Part shown: in pieces, positions 34,470-45,348 of the stretch
How positions within the stretch are numbered: position 1 is the first letter of the stretch
Layout of the letters: each line of letters starts with the position of its first letter
Assembly: GCA_018857735.1 (NCBI GenBank)
Contig: JABMCL010003179.1
Location: forward strand, 152,001 to 216,000
Direction: 5' to 3'
From: Alviniconcha marisindica
Taxonomy: Eukaryota > Mollusca > Gastropoda > Provannidae
Length of the DNA stretch: 64,000 nucleotides
The notes under the pieces: generated by a model
The model's input: only the letters and a program-made list of their open reading frames with translations
The model's database searches: none
What the model was told of the DNA's origin: nothing
Made by a program: the position numbers and the translations under genes

Positions 34470-36320
34470 TAGCGCATCATGGCTTACCAAAAGCAGATGC
34501 GGATGAACTTCATGGATGAACGGCAAGTTACGGCGCCTCACCAATAAGAAGAGGAGACACTATAGGCAGGCGAGAAAAGCGGGATCTTGGGCAAACTACA
34601 GGTACACCCAGAAGGAATGTAAAAGACTCTTCCGCCAGGCGGAATGGAACTTTGTAAACAATACCGTCCAAGAAGGGCTTGCCCAGAACAATTCTAAGCC
34701 GTTCAAGTCGAAACGCCAAGATAACATCGGTACTGCCCCACTGAAATTCAATGGAACACTGCAGCGACAGTAAATCGAAAGCTGACATCTTACTCAAACA
34801 GTTCCAGTCTGTTTTTACCAAAAACAACTCCCAGAAGACTGGAGACACGCCAACATAACACCTGTCTTCAAAATGGGGGACAAACATATGGCGGAAAACT
34901 ACCGACCCATGTCCTTGACCTCCGTTTCTTACAAGCTTCTTGAGCACATCATTTTTTCCCACCACATGTCCCACCTAAACCGCCACAAAATTCTTAGCAA
35001 CCTAAATCATGGCTTTCGTTCTGGTTTTTCCTGTGATCACTACCCTCCATGACTTCGGCAAATCCTTTGACCAAAATATCCAGACCGACATTGTTATGTT
35101 GGACTTTTCCAAAGCTTTCGACGCTGTCCCCCATCAGGAACTCCTTTACAAGCTAAAACAGTATGGCATCAAAGGATCCCTGCACAAGAGGCTTGCGAAC
35201 TTCCTCACACAGCGCCAGATGCAAGTGGTATTTATGGCCAGCTCTCCAGTCAGGCATCCGTGGACTCTGGAGTACCCCAGGGCACTGTGCTTGGCCCCCT
35301 GTTGTTCCTGTGCCATATCAACAATCTTCCCAGTGCTGTCCGATCACAAGTGCGTCTCTTGGCAGATGATTGTCTTATCTACAGGGAGATTCACTCTCGC
35401 CAAGATCACATCATCCTGCAACAAAACCTACAGCAGTTGGAGATATGGGTAGGACAGTTGGGGGGGGGGGGGGGGGGTTAAAGTTCAACGTCAGGAAATG
35501 AAATGCTACCTCATGAGTCTACGCAGCAAGTCACCCCACCTATACTCCCTGGATAATCAGATCTTGAAACAAGTCCCATTAATCCCCTACTTTGGAGTTC
35601 AGCTCTCCGAGAATCTGTCCTGGTCTGAACACATCAGCACCATCACAAAAACAAAACAAAACAAAAACGAACTCCTGCCTCGGTCTGCTGAGAAGAAACT
35701 TGAGGTCCTGTCCAGAAGAATGCAGAACAGCCTACCTGGCCCTGGTCAGGTCGGTTCTTGAATACAGTGTTGTGGTCTGGGATCCACACCAACAGAGAGA
35801 CATCGACAAGCTGGAAGACGTTCAGCGCCGCGCCACCCGTTTTATTAAACGGTACAGGTCCCGCCAGCCTGGCTCTATAGCAAAGATGCTGAAGGACCTG
35901 AACCTGCCATCTCTACAGGACAGACGGAGAGAGAAGCGCCTCGTCTTCCTCTACAAAATTGCCGCAGGTCTCATCCCAGCCATTCAAGCAGAATCCTTTC
36001 TGACACCTGTCACCTGTGCGGAACAAGAGGCAGATCAAGATCACCAGTAGATCTGACTTCACCTCCAACAACATCATCAGGAGGTTCGCCAGAAACAACA
36101 GCCGCTGCTTCTCCTTGGGCAGTGCAAAAACAGACACCTACAGAAACAGCTTCTTCGTCAGAACTGGTTCTGACTGGAACAACCTCACAGAAGAAGAAGT
36201 GGTGTCTGCAAAGTCGGTGGAGGAATTTCGATCCTTCATCTCGACTCAACATTAAGCGCTCTCCCCGTTCTTCCGTCGACATTTATGCCAGGACATGGCC
36301 CAAGTCGACGTAACCATCAA
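34470..36320 (+). pseudogene. Jockey/CR1-superfamily LINE ORF2 (reverse transcriptase), 5'-truncated and frameshifted
   Basis: Starts within the pre-RT region (RRLTNKKRRHYRQARKAGSW, KECKRLFRQAEWNFVNNTVQ). Reverse transcriptase blocks follow: DWRHANITPVFKMGDKHMAE, NYRPMSLTSVSYKLLEHI, MLDFSKAFDAVPHQELLYKL (first catalytic Asp), SGVPQGTVLGPLLFLCHINN and VRLLADDCLIYRE with LADD at 35359-35370. After a G17 tract at 35461 come ISTITKTKQ, VRSVLEYSVVVWDPHQQRDI, IDKLEDVQRRATRFI and FLYKIAAGLIP, ending in NSFFVRTGSDWNNLTEEEV with the stop at 36253. ATCAAG repeats follow, as in LINE tails. At least six frameshifts; non-functional. Confidence 0.85.
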
Positions 36321-37430
36321 GATCAAGATGATCGAATACGGAACCAGGAATAGCGAAGCCGGTTGCTCCGTTCCATCACTCGCATCGGATAGTACTAGCA
36401 CAGTAGCAGTCAACAGTCTTCTCCAGACATTTCACCGAAGACTGCTTCAAATATGGTAAGTTATGAGATGTGGATAAGTTCTTGTATAAACCTCTATTTA
36501 CTACAACTCTGTGTTGTGTGTCCGTGTGAAGTGATATGTCCATTTTTTTTTTTTACCTCAGGAGGGTAGTGTAACTGTAAAAAACAAAAACACTACACTG
36601 TGTTCACATGCATTTCAGCAGCGTGTGTGTGTACTGTTAACTAATGCATTATTCACTGAATTTGTTCAGATTTAGACTAAATTACAGGTGGTAAACTGCT
36701 GGAGAATAATGACTTGCAATTCAGAAATCACCCAGAAATAGATCTATTCATATATTATGATTAGTCTAGATGATAGATCAAACTGTGCAACTAACTTGTA
36801 AACTTGTAAGCAGAATAATCTGCCTGAGAAATCTGCATAAACAGACCAAAACAAACATGCAGAATTTATTGTAGATGGGTATAAAAAATCATGAGGCCTG
36901 ACTCGGTGACCCTACGACTAACAATAACAATCATGTTGTGTTGTTGTTGTGTTTGTACTAGTGGGTTTTGATGAGGTATTGTTTTGTTGTTGTTGTGTTT
37001 GTATGTGGGTTTGTGGTTTCTATCTTTTTATGTACACACAAGATCTCAATACTCATGTCCAACTTTTGATAAGTAGTAAATACCATATATATATATGACT
37101 ACATTAGTGTTATAACTTATATGAGTTATAACACTAATCTAGTAGTAGTGTAGTACTCAGCAAAATAAAGCTCAGAAAAATTATTATTTTAAATTATTAT
37201 CAGATGAGAATTTACATGAGAAAGAAAGGGAGGGGATGTCATTCAATTAACTTGATATGAGCTGATAATAGTGATAGAGTGAGCTCCAGATCAGTAATCT
37301 GAGTGTTATCATTATAGTAATTCTATTAATATAACAACAGTAATAATACTAATACAGTAATAGAGACAAATAAAACTTATCTTTTTCTGTAGGCCCAAGT
37401 GGACCTTGCAGCACACAGATTGCTGGAAGC
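36321..37430. other. no gene recognised; 36-bp palindrome at 37103-37138
   Basis: AT-rich. ATTAGTGTTATAACT and AGTTATAACACTAAT form perfect 15-base arms around TATATG. Nothing else recognised. Confidence 0.4.
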
Positions 37431-37439
37431 TGACGAATT

Positions 37440-37540
37440 CGTGGTGTTTCAGATGACTTTGAGTCTGAGGTCATATACATAGGATTCGTGGAAGTTGGCA
37501 AACCCTAGGTATATGACCTCAGACTCAAGTCATCGGAAAC
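37440..37540. repeat. long near-perfect hairpin
   Basis: Arm 1, GGTGTTTCAGATGACTTTGA and onward through GTCTGAGGTCATATAC, is matched by arm 2, GTATATGACCTCAGACTCAA and onward through TCATCGGAAACACC. About 38 base pairs with three mismatches or bulges surround a loop of roughly 27 bases. It could be a small fold-back element or a hairpin RNA source; no coding content. Confidence 0.75.
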
Positions 37541-37549
37541 ACCAGAATC

Positions 37550-39900
37550 AACCTGACCAGAGCCTGCAAGTGCAACTGTTATGTGAGTGTTGTACTGTAA
37601 TTTTACTTTGTTCACCACATTTCTTATTCTGTCCATTTTTTAAAAATGAATTTGATGTTCTTCCCCTGAGGAATCCTTCCAGGTTTAAAGGGTGTGCCAC
37701 GTGAGGACACAAGTTGGCCTGAAACATGGAACATTTCTGTTTGCAGGCTTCATATGGTTGTTCTATCAATATTTATCATTGTTATACAATAAAATTTCAG
37801 TAATTTCATAGTCTTTTGTCACTTTGAGTTTGAACTTATGAGGGTGTTGCCATGCTGCTTTGCTTTTAACTGGGGAGTGGGGGGGGGGGGGGGGTGCTTG
37901 TCATATTATTATCACTAAATTATCATGCCTCCATGTTTAACATACTGTATACATTGTTCTGATGGTCACACTTGATTTAGATCTATAGGCTATACACTTT
38001 CTTCACATCTGTGTCAGACTCACTCAGAGTCTGTGTTGTTCACTTGCAGTTCTAAGTGTGCTGCATCTACATTTTGGTACACTTAAGACTCAGTGTTTCA
38101 GGGTATTAGATCATACCAAGATAAACTTTGCATATGTATATCATCATCATCATCATCAGTGATCAATGGAATGTAAAAAGTTGGTACTAGAATACTGCAC
38201 TTACATTAAAAAACTGAAATGTCTATATGTAATGATATCAGTGTTTGGCTGACTGTCAGACGAAGGCCACGGGGAATTTATTACATTACTTATATAAATA
38301 ATGTTGTTTACACATCAGTTTTGACTCTGGCAGAGAACCTCCACCAATTATGCGTTGTGTTGTTTACTTCAACTTTGAAGACTCATGCAAAGATCTTGGG
38401 GAAAGTACAGTTTCCGTGGTGCATCATAGGGAACTCTGTGACAACTATTCGGCTTTGGGAATTAGGCAGAATAGCCTTCTCTAGCTACACATTCTCACAA
38501 TTCTGGCAATTCCAAAATCCTGCTTTAGATCACCTTCATGCCAGCTCCTGCTTCTTTCCATTCCAGTGGGGCTTCATACTCAATGGATTGAACCAGAAAT
38601 TATCCTGTGGGCACCCAAACAACAGTGACCACATGTGCTACATTAAGACTAAATTAATCAGTGAATGTGTGTTGCTCATATAGCTCATGTGAACATTACA
38701 TGTGAAATTAACTGAATCAGTGAAATATAAAATGAATCATGCAAACCTGGAATAATTGAAGCTTTGCTAGTACAGAAATTTGAAAAAGAAATCAAAATTG
38801 CAAAATTTGTGGAAATTACCTCTTGCTTTCTCTTGATTTGTTGATTGTATGTAACCCGAACATGTGTTTACCCATACAAATGCAGGATGTGGCATACAAG
38901 TTTAATCTTGTTCTTTTTCATTTTTTCATTTGTAAAGTATTCACAGCATATAATTCTGTTGTACTGTCACAAACTGAAAGAAGCATCTCGTGCTGGTGGA
39001 CAGGGTTTTGTTTTTTGGGTTGAACATGTCTCACTGACGTCTGAAAACAAAGTAGCCTGTTGACAGAAAGAGTGAGTTGTTTCACAAATGAAAGACATGC
39101 AGATTAATTGAAAAATCATTCCTTCTCTCTGTTCCCTGCTAAAGTGTACTTTGAGCTTCAGGCTGTATACCACATGTACTTAGTTTTCACTACACATCCC
39201 CTCCCCCGCCCACCCCACAAAATGAGGTGAGAGGTAAGGGGGGCGGCTCCCCTGTTCCATCTTAATGCTATGTTAAGTATTGTTATTTTCACATACATGA
39301 AAAAGCTATTATTGCGTTTAAAATGTGCCTGATTATTTGACTTCCTGATGTAGCTAAAGTGTTGAGTTAACAAAACACACACATGGTTTGCACTGTACAG
39401 CTGATAGTGTAAAATCAACTGTTGACATGCCTTCTTTATTCATTATTGCATAAATTTACAGTTGCCCATGGCACATGGGGTTGCATGGTTTGTTCCCATG
39501 GCTTTTGGAGTATTGTTGACCACGTCAGACTGATTAGTGCTGACTGGAGCAGAATTTACCAGCACGCCACAAAAAAAGAAGAAGAAAAAAAAAGAAGAAG
39601 AAGATAATGATGATGATTTTCATATCTTACAGTACAGTGCTTACGTATACATTTGTTATTCCGTTCTAAAAATAAAAACATACAACTGGCTCCCTAACAC
39701 ACACACACACACACACACTCACAACAGCTACAGCAAAAAGCAACTGGGCACGTCAGATCGCTTGCTAATGGTCATTTGACTGGCTCAGACACTCCTTTCG
39801 TGTGCGAAATGCTGACCGCTTCGAGTGATTTTTTTTTTTTTTTTAATCACATCATGCAGAAATGACTTCTGGTGGTGACAATGTAGAGACATGTATATAA
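37550..39900. other. no gene recognised
   Basis: Holds G19 at 37878-37895, (ATC)n at 38141-38157, an A-rich (GAA)n at 39570-39602, a short (CA)n at 39699-39717 and poly-T at 39830-39844. An open frame of 154 codons at 38219-38683 (+) has no recognisable domain, no partner and ordinary AT-rich composition, so it is not annotated as a gene. Confidence 0.35.
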
Positions 39901-39904
39901 ATCT

Positions 39905-39998
39905 CCCTCTCCCCCCACCTCCATACCGCTTTTCCCCCCTTCTCCCCGTCCCTAATAAGCCTTATGGTTTCTGTGGACGTTAAGTACCATGTTTACTT
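39905..39998 (+). mobile_element. 110-bp-type short retroposon S2, copy
   Basis: CTCCCTCTCCCCCCACCTCC ... CCCTAATAAGCCTTATGGTT, TCTGTGGACGTTAAG and TTTACTTACTT match 44888-44997 (reverse strand) almost base for base. Only a weak flanking duplication (GTATA) is seen. Confidence 0.7.
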
Positions 39999-40018
39999 AC
40001 TTCTAAGCGTATACCCCC

Positions 40019-40062
40019 CCCCCCCCCCCCCCCCACACGCGCGCGCGCACACACACACACAC
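40019..40062. repeat. poly-C, (CG)n and (CA)n
   Basis: C-rich run from about 40014, then ACGCGCGCGCGCACACACAC. This is the likely 3' tail of the minus-strand LINE just beyond it. Confidence 0.85.
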
Positions 40063-40189
40063 ATACGAGCATTCTGACTATACAAAGCTTAATTTACACA
40101 GCTTAAAACGGGCAGCAAACAGAGACTTGAGATGGATGAAGACAGCAGCATGGAACAGAAAACATGGCGGGTCCACAGTCTTGGGAAAG

Positions 40190-40800
40190 GAAACGTTTTT
40201 AGGTTACATTTAAATGAGTCCAGAGAGGGTTTCTGCCGGAGAGGAAGGGGAAGGTAGACGGACTGAAAACAGAAGAGTCGCGGGAACCTAAAGTGGAGAG
40301 TCTGGTGCGAGGAATCTGGAGGCTGAGAGTATCAGAAGCAGAGCGGAGAGCATGGGAGGGGGTGTAAAGTTGAAGACAGTCACAGAGATAAGACGGAGCA
40401 GTGCGCGTAAGACATTTATTGCAGAAAGTGTTTATCTTGTACTGAATTCTTCGTGGGATTGGGAACCAGCGGAGAGATCGAAACAGAGGAGTGATGTGGC
40501 CAGTTTTACGTGTGTTTTGTTTGTTGTTGTTGTTTTCAGTATGATCGCCCTGTTATAACCGTACCGGTTGACTGGGCGTAAAACACCAACTTACTTACTT
40601 ACTTTCAGTATGAGGCGAGCAGCACCGTTCTGAATGCGATGAGGAAGCGGGCAGACCAGAAAGGAGAGAATTGCAGCAGTCGAGACGTGACAGAATGAGT
40701 GAGGTGACCAGTTTCATTGTAGCCTCGGTGGAAAGATACTTCCAGGCAGAGCTAATTCGATGGAGCTGGTATACCAGAATATGGAGGTTTGAATAATGAA
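40190..40800 (-). pseudogene. L2/CR1-type LINE 3' coding end, interrupted by a 58-bp insertion
   Basis: From 40790 downwards the minus strand reads LHRISSAWKYLSTEATMKLV, TSLILSRLDCCNSLLSGLPA and then RIQNGAARLIL. After the insertion at 40545-40602 it resumes in frame with FRSLRWFPIPRRIQYKINTF, CNKCLTRTAPSYLCD and PSHALRSASDTLSLQIPRTR. These are the post-RT blocks of L2/CR1 LINEs ('SRLDYCNSLL', 'RIQN.AARLI', 'L.WlPi..RI.yK'). The upstream RT is missing. Confidence 0.8.
40545..40602 (+). mobile_element. 58-bp hairpin retroposon S1, copy in a LINE
   Basis: TCGCCCTGTTATAACCGTAC plus CGGTTGACTGGGCGTAAAAC and a (TTAC)3 tail. It is flanked by TTTCAGTATGA on both sides (40534-40544 and 40603-40613), an 11-bp target duplication. 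Leaving out the insert and one duplication copy restores the LINE reading ...RIQNGAARLILK. The CGCCC/GGGCG and AACCG/CGGTT pairs can fold into a hairpin. Confidence 0.85.
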
Positions 40801-40841
40801 GTGCACCGTGGACAATGTGATGTCGAGGAGAACGCCGAGCC

Positions 40842-40869
40842 CCCCCCCCCCCCCCCCCCCAGTCCCTCC

Positions 40870-40913
<44 letters not shown>
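40842..40913. repeat. poly-C and (GT)n
   Basis: C20 at 40842-40861 and (GT)n at 40876-40913. Confidence 0.9.
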
Positions 40914-40916
<3 letters not shown>

Positions 40917-41427
40917 TTGTTCACTCTCTCTGTCCAGTCGAGTTCATGAAAGTATATATACGTTCGGAAAAGAGCAAATGCGCTCCGCCCCATTTCTCAG
41001 ACGTTTCCCCAATGTTGCCTGCCAATTTGGTCTATTTGACAATAGCCCTTTCTCGTCCTTCCAAGGACTATCGTCTACGCCTCTCTCAAGGCGATCGATG
41101 GCGTGATGTTCTTGGCTTTGTGCCTGCATGTAGTGTCTCAAGCTCCTCAACACTTCAGATCTTCCGAGACGTAGTGGTTGCCTCCCGCCATTCGATCTGC
41201 TCGGTCATTGCCATTGACTCCGACATGTCCACAACAGTACATGTACAAATATTCGAATGTGGATGTGGAAGATTAAGACATGTCAGCCTGGATTTCCCAT
41301 TTTCCTTCTCCTCTCTCCCATTGTCTGTCATCCCCCCACCCCTTTCCTTCACTCAAAATTCACTCAAATCGAGTCACTTGCCACCTACCTCTCCCTCCCT
41401 CTTCCCTTCTTTCTCTTTTTCCACTTC

Positions 41428-41467
41428 GCCCTGATATAACTGTCGTGGTCGACTGGGCGTTAGAAAT
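41428..41467 (+). mobile_element. hairpin retroposon S1, divergent copy without tail
   Basis: GCCCTGATATAACTGTCGTG and GTCGACTGGGCGTTAGAAAT resemble the S1 core. CCACTTC lies on both sides (41421-41427 and 41468-41474), a possible 7-bp target duplication, but the TTAC tail is absent. Confidence 0.5.
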
Positions 41468-41474
41468 CCACTTC

Positions 41475-42768
41475 CATTCCTCTCTTTCCACCCTCAGTAC
41501 AGCTCTGTGTTCATTGCCGTTCCAGTCCCTCCCTCCCTGCCTGATCTTCCAACACCCACGCTCTGCGGACGAGGGTCGTACCCATTAAATAAATAATAAT
41601 TTACAACAACAACAAAAATGTTTCGTTGTGAGGAGCCTGTCTTTTTGTCTCTCTCTGAAACAGAATTTGTCTCCCCCCCCCTCTGTTTTTCTTTTTAACT
41701 CGCGCATTAAAACGTTGGGGGGGGGGGGGGGGCATCAAAGGACCGCTGCGTTTGGGCCCATTAAATGGCCGCTGCATAATTCAGCCGAAGGCAGCCCTGG
41801 ACCATGTGAAGACGGTGAGGTGAGGTGGCAACAACAACGGTGAGGTGGCAACAAGTCACAAATGTGGCTCCCCTCTACCGGCATGTACAACTAGCAAAGG
41901 CTCATGAGCCTCAGTCAAGTGGGTCAGAGATATGGATTTGCCTACGTCCCTGAATCAGTTTGGCTGTCGAACTATGATCTTCCCTCTTTATTCATATTTT
42001 ACTGACTTATTTTCCTCTCAGTCCTCTTTCAACATAAAGTAGGACGTTTCAGAATTGTTTTTAATCGTGATTCGAGTTGACGAATGGTGCTTCGCTCTTA
42101 GGTGGCCTTTGCCGTTAACAGGATGTTAAGCATCAAGCAGCTAACTATAGCAGCTTGGCATGGCCGACAGACCGTGCCCACCACCCGTCGTTAGGCCTCT
42201 CATCTCACCGACTCCACAAGTAACAACGCCATCGAGGAAACACCGTCGCCACGGTGACCGAATACAGAGCCACAACAAAGTAGACACCATCGATGGTTCC
42301 GAACACACTGGGGAACACAATCCTTTGAGTACTAATAGCAATGGGTGAACGCCGCACATAAATCGTTATTTATTCTTTTTAACTGTCGCCTAAAGGTGGT
42401 TTTAGCGGTGTATACGTGTTGATCTCAGGTTGCCAATGCGTGGCATCTGTATTATGTTATTCGAGTCAAACCACAGATCACTACCCAGCAATTTGTCTAG
42501 CAGTTTTTCAGTTTGAACGATCTTTTAATTCTGATCCTTTTAAATCCGCGTTGATGGCATGTTAAACGGCAAGAAAACCGAATATTACAATAACCTTTTT
42601 TTCTTGTTTTTGTTTGTTGTCTATCTGCATCTGCTTACAAAATATAGCTGCGTAACAGAATTTGTTTAACCTTGCTGTGATATTTGAGCCAGACAGTAAT
42701 TCAGGGAGTGTTAAATATGCTCGGTTAATGAGGAGGTCTGTTTGCATCTTGGTTTCCTTGGCAAAGGA
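41475..42768. other. no gene recognised; C-runs and G-runs
   Basis: C9 at 41671-41679 and G16 at 41717-41732. No protein family or partner repeat recognised. Confidence 0.35.
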
Positions 42769-42794
42769 AACACACACACACACACACACAGGGA

Positions 42795-42853
<59 letters not shown>
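42769..42853. repeat. (CA)n and (GA)n microsatellites
   Basis: (CA)n at 42769-42790 and (GA)n at 42803-42852. Confidence 0.9.
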
Positions 42854-42856
<3 letters not shown>

Positions 42857-43823
42857 TTTATTCTCACAGACATTAAGCTGTCTTTCAGTTGACGCTTTCT
42901 TGCTACTGCCTTGTATCCAATCATCCTCTCTTCCAAGCCGCACTGGGGTACTGCAGACGCAGAAATGATGGTTCTCTCTCAGTGTGCCCTTCCCCGCGCT
43001 TCATTTTGACGTCACCAGAATGCCTTGGCGTCTCGGATAGAACACAAGAAGCTCTTAGTTTGTGTACAGGTCACGGAATAAATGCATGTGAATTGCAATC
43101 ATTTTTGTCACTGATTGTTCTTATTTCTGTGCAAAATAGTCACCCTGCTGTCTGTGTGCACGAGAAGCAAGCGCAAGACGTTGTCTGCTTATGGCGTGGG
43201 AACACTCTGCCATCTGTCCAGTTCACCCAGTCTCTACAAACAAGGACTTAATTTCCTGCGACAGCGTTTCACTTTTGGTGGGCTACTGAAAGTGTGTGCA
43301 CAGACACTTGAATCGACATTTAAGCCAGTCATCCGCTTTCCTCTGCCCAACCGCCGACATTTCAAGAATAAGATTCTTGACTTATTTCAGGTCTTTAGCT
43401 TAATTAATAAGTAATCGAGATAATGAGTTAATCAACTGTTTGTAATTAAGTATATGTTTACTAATTTCCCACTGTTTCTAACGTATGTGTGACCATCATA
43501 TGTGTGTCTCCGTAAATTGAAAGTGATAGCGGACAAGTGACAAGTGACAGTGGTAACAAAATTAATTCGTCGTTATTCTCGTACTCTCCAGTCCACGAAT
43601 TATCCGTTTTGCACGCCAAGGAATGTGCTGCTATGAGTGGGAACGTTGTGAAAAGACTGGCCAACCCAAGCCGTGTTAACCGGGGTATTTGAGGTGATCG
43701 GCCAATCCGATATGTGAAGCTTTTTACGGAGCAGAGTATGCTCCGAGTACAGAGGACTGTCACGGAACGGAGAAGAGAACCCGTGTTTTTGGTTTAGGCC
43801 CTAGTGCCGAAAGTGTTTTGTAG
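42854..43823. other. no gene recognised
   Basis: Open frames are short and without domains. Confidence 0.35.
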
Positions 43824-44080
43824 TTAGGCTGCGTGCATAGTGGACCCAGACCCGGGCGTGCCCCGCCCGTCCGGGCCAAAAAACCGTGCGCGGGCAAATC
43901 CCTCTTCCAGTTCACTGGCGACGGTCCCAGCCGTGCATAGTGCGCCCGGCCCGACCCGTCTGTTTTGAGCCGTGATTTCTCCGGTAGTGCAAACCTTTTT
44001 TTTTTCTTTCTTCCGGTAGTGTGGGTCAAGGGACTGAACATCTCTCCTGATTTTTCACACGAATTTCCTTTCTTTCTAAT

Positions 44081-44234
44081 ATGGACGACAAAAAAACTCA
44101 TCGCTTCCGTGAGGATCAGGTCGTTTATTTACACCAAGAGCGACAAAAATCATTCAAACAGAGACATTATCTCCGTGGCCTTGGACAACACAGCAAGAGA
44201 AGTTGAAGCATCAGACGGTGATATCGTTCTCTGT
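44081..44234 (+). pseudogene. MADF-domain remnant of the Harbinger-like element
   Basis: ATG at 44081 starts MDDKK. One extra A in the following A-run shifts the frame to KLIASVRIRSFIYTKSDKNH and SNRDIISVALDNTAREVEAS. The pattern 'LI..V....iY.k.dk.y.nRd....a...IA.e' is that of MADF domains, small Myb/SANT-related DNA-binding domains. PIF/Harbinger elements carry a second gene of Myb/MADF type that helps bring the transposase to DNA, which fits the element's TIRs and TTA duplication. The rest of that gene is lost to the nested insertion. Confidence 0.7.
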
Positions 44235-44362
44235 GAATGTGTCGCAAACTGTTGATTGGGTGCACTGCAAAAGGGCGTGATGAGTGTGCATTGTTTCTTT
44301 TCTTCCTCCACCACCACCATAATATCAATTTCAAACTCTAAGCACTGGTATACGACATCCGT

Positions 44363-44873
44363 ATTCAACCACTGCCGTATTTAGTTACGCCATAGGGTCC
44401 AGAAAACTGTCAGCTAACGAGCAGTTTTTGGTTGATGCTCAAACAGTAGTGAGTTTGTTACAAACAACTGAAATAAAACAAGGCGTGTTATTTATAGCCG
44501 CCAACAATGTTTACACCAGCACAAATAAAACCACAATCGTTTGAATCGAGACGGAACTCTTTCTTTCACCAGGGGTGGATCCACTCATGTTTACGTGCGT
44601 GCTTTGGCGCTAGGTTGCTTCTACAGTCATATTAGTACCCGAACCTTTCGGAGGGCGCTGACCGCGTCGCTGGACAGCTGCGCGGAGATAAAGAGTGCCC
44701 CTTCAGTGGCGTAACTAAATCTGGCAGAGTTTGGAGGAAGGTGCCGGAAAGCAATGCTGGGAGTGTGATCAGTACCCAAGCCTTTCGGAGGGCCCTGACC
44801 GCGTCGGTGGACAGCTGCGCGGAGATAAAGAGTGGTTGGAGGAAGGTGTCGGAAAGCGATGCTCGGAGTGTGT
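44363..44873 (-). mobile_element. repeat N, copy 2, with internal tandem duplication
   Basis: Same family as 32212-32609, inverted. CTGCCGTATTTAGTTACGCC lies at one end. The segment CTCCGAAAGG...CACACTCC near the other end is present twice (44640-44770 and 44771-44873). The outer copy lacks about 35 bases spanning the inverted-repeat motif AAATCTGGCAGAG. It sits within the Harbinger-like element. Confidence 0.7.
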
Positions 44874-44887
44874 ATCAACTTTTGTCG

Positions 44888-44997
44888 TAAGTAAGTAAAG
44901 TAAGTAAACATGATGCTTAACGTCCACAGAAACCATAAGGCTTATTAGGGACGGGGAGAAGGGGGGAAAGGGGGTATGGAGGTGGGGGGAGAGGGAG
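44888..44997 (-). mobile_element. 110-bp short retroposon S2 with 11-bp target duplication
   Basis: On the minus strand: a C-rich start CTCCCTCTCCCCCCACCTCC, CCCTAATAAGCCTTATGGTT, CTGTGGACGTTAAGCATCAT and a (TTAC)n tail. AACTTTTGTCG flanks it exactly on both sides (44877-44887, 44998-45008). Its tail type and the GACGTTAAG/GGCGTAAAA region link it to the shorter S1 elements. Confidence 0.85.
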
Positions 44998-45348
44998 AAC
45001 TTTTGTCGCCTCGTGCACGCCAGTTTGTAGGCAGCCGGCTCCGGCCCGGCTCCGGCAGAGTCCACTATGTACGCTTTCATGGACCCGGACTGCCGGGCTG
45101 GGCCCGGCCGTGCCGCGCAGAGACGGGTCCCAGTCCACTATGCACGCAGCCTTAGTCTTCAGTCAGACCAGTTGGCACAGCCTGAGGGAACTGTGGACGC
45201 TCCTTAGCTATTCGTTTTACTGAAAGTAAGATCAGGAACGAGGCGACCGGTGCGGTTCAACTGGACCTGAAGCTGCAGAGACTGCTGCATCCTCCATGGG
45301 CTCTGGTTTCAGCGAGTCGCATGGGAGGTGAGGTATCAAGTTCCGTTT

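Larger units (their letters stand above)
43827..45151 (+). mobile_element. PIF/Harbinger-like DNA transposon, non-autonomous and nested
   Basis: GGCTGCGTGCATAGTGGAC starts at 43827 and its exact reverse complement ends at 45151. TTA lies on both sides (43824-43826, 45152-45154), the 3-bp target duplication typical of PIF/Harbinger elements. Inner copies of the end motif occur (CGTGCATAGTGCGCCCGG at 43933, TCCACTATGTACG at 45060). Inside are a MADF-domain remnant and two further insertions: repeat N at 44363-44873 and the 110-bp S2 retroposon at 44888-44997. No DDE transposase was seen. Confidence 0.75.

Noticed and set aside
38219..38683. 154-codon frame
   Set aside because: No domain, no homologous copy and no start or splice context; length is plausible by chance in 64 kb.
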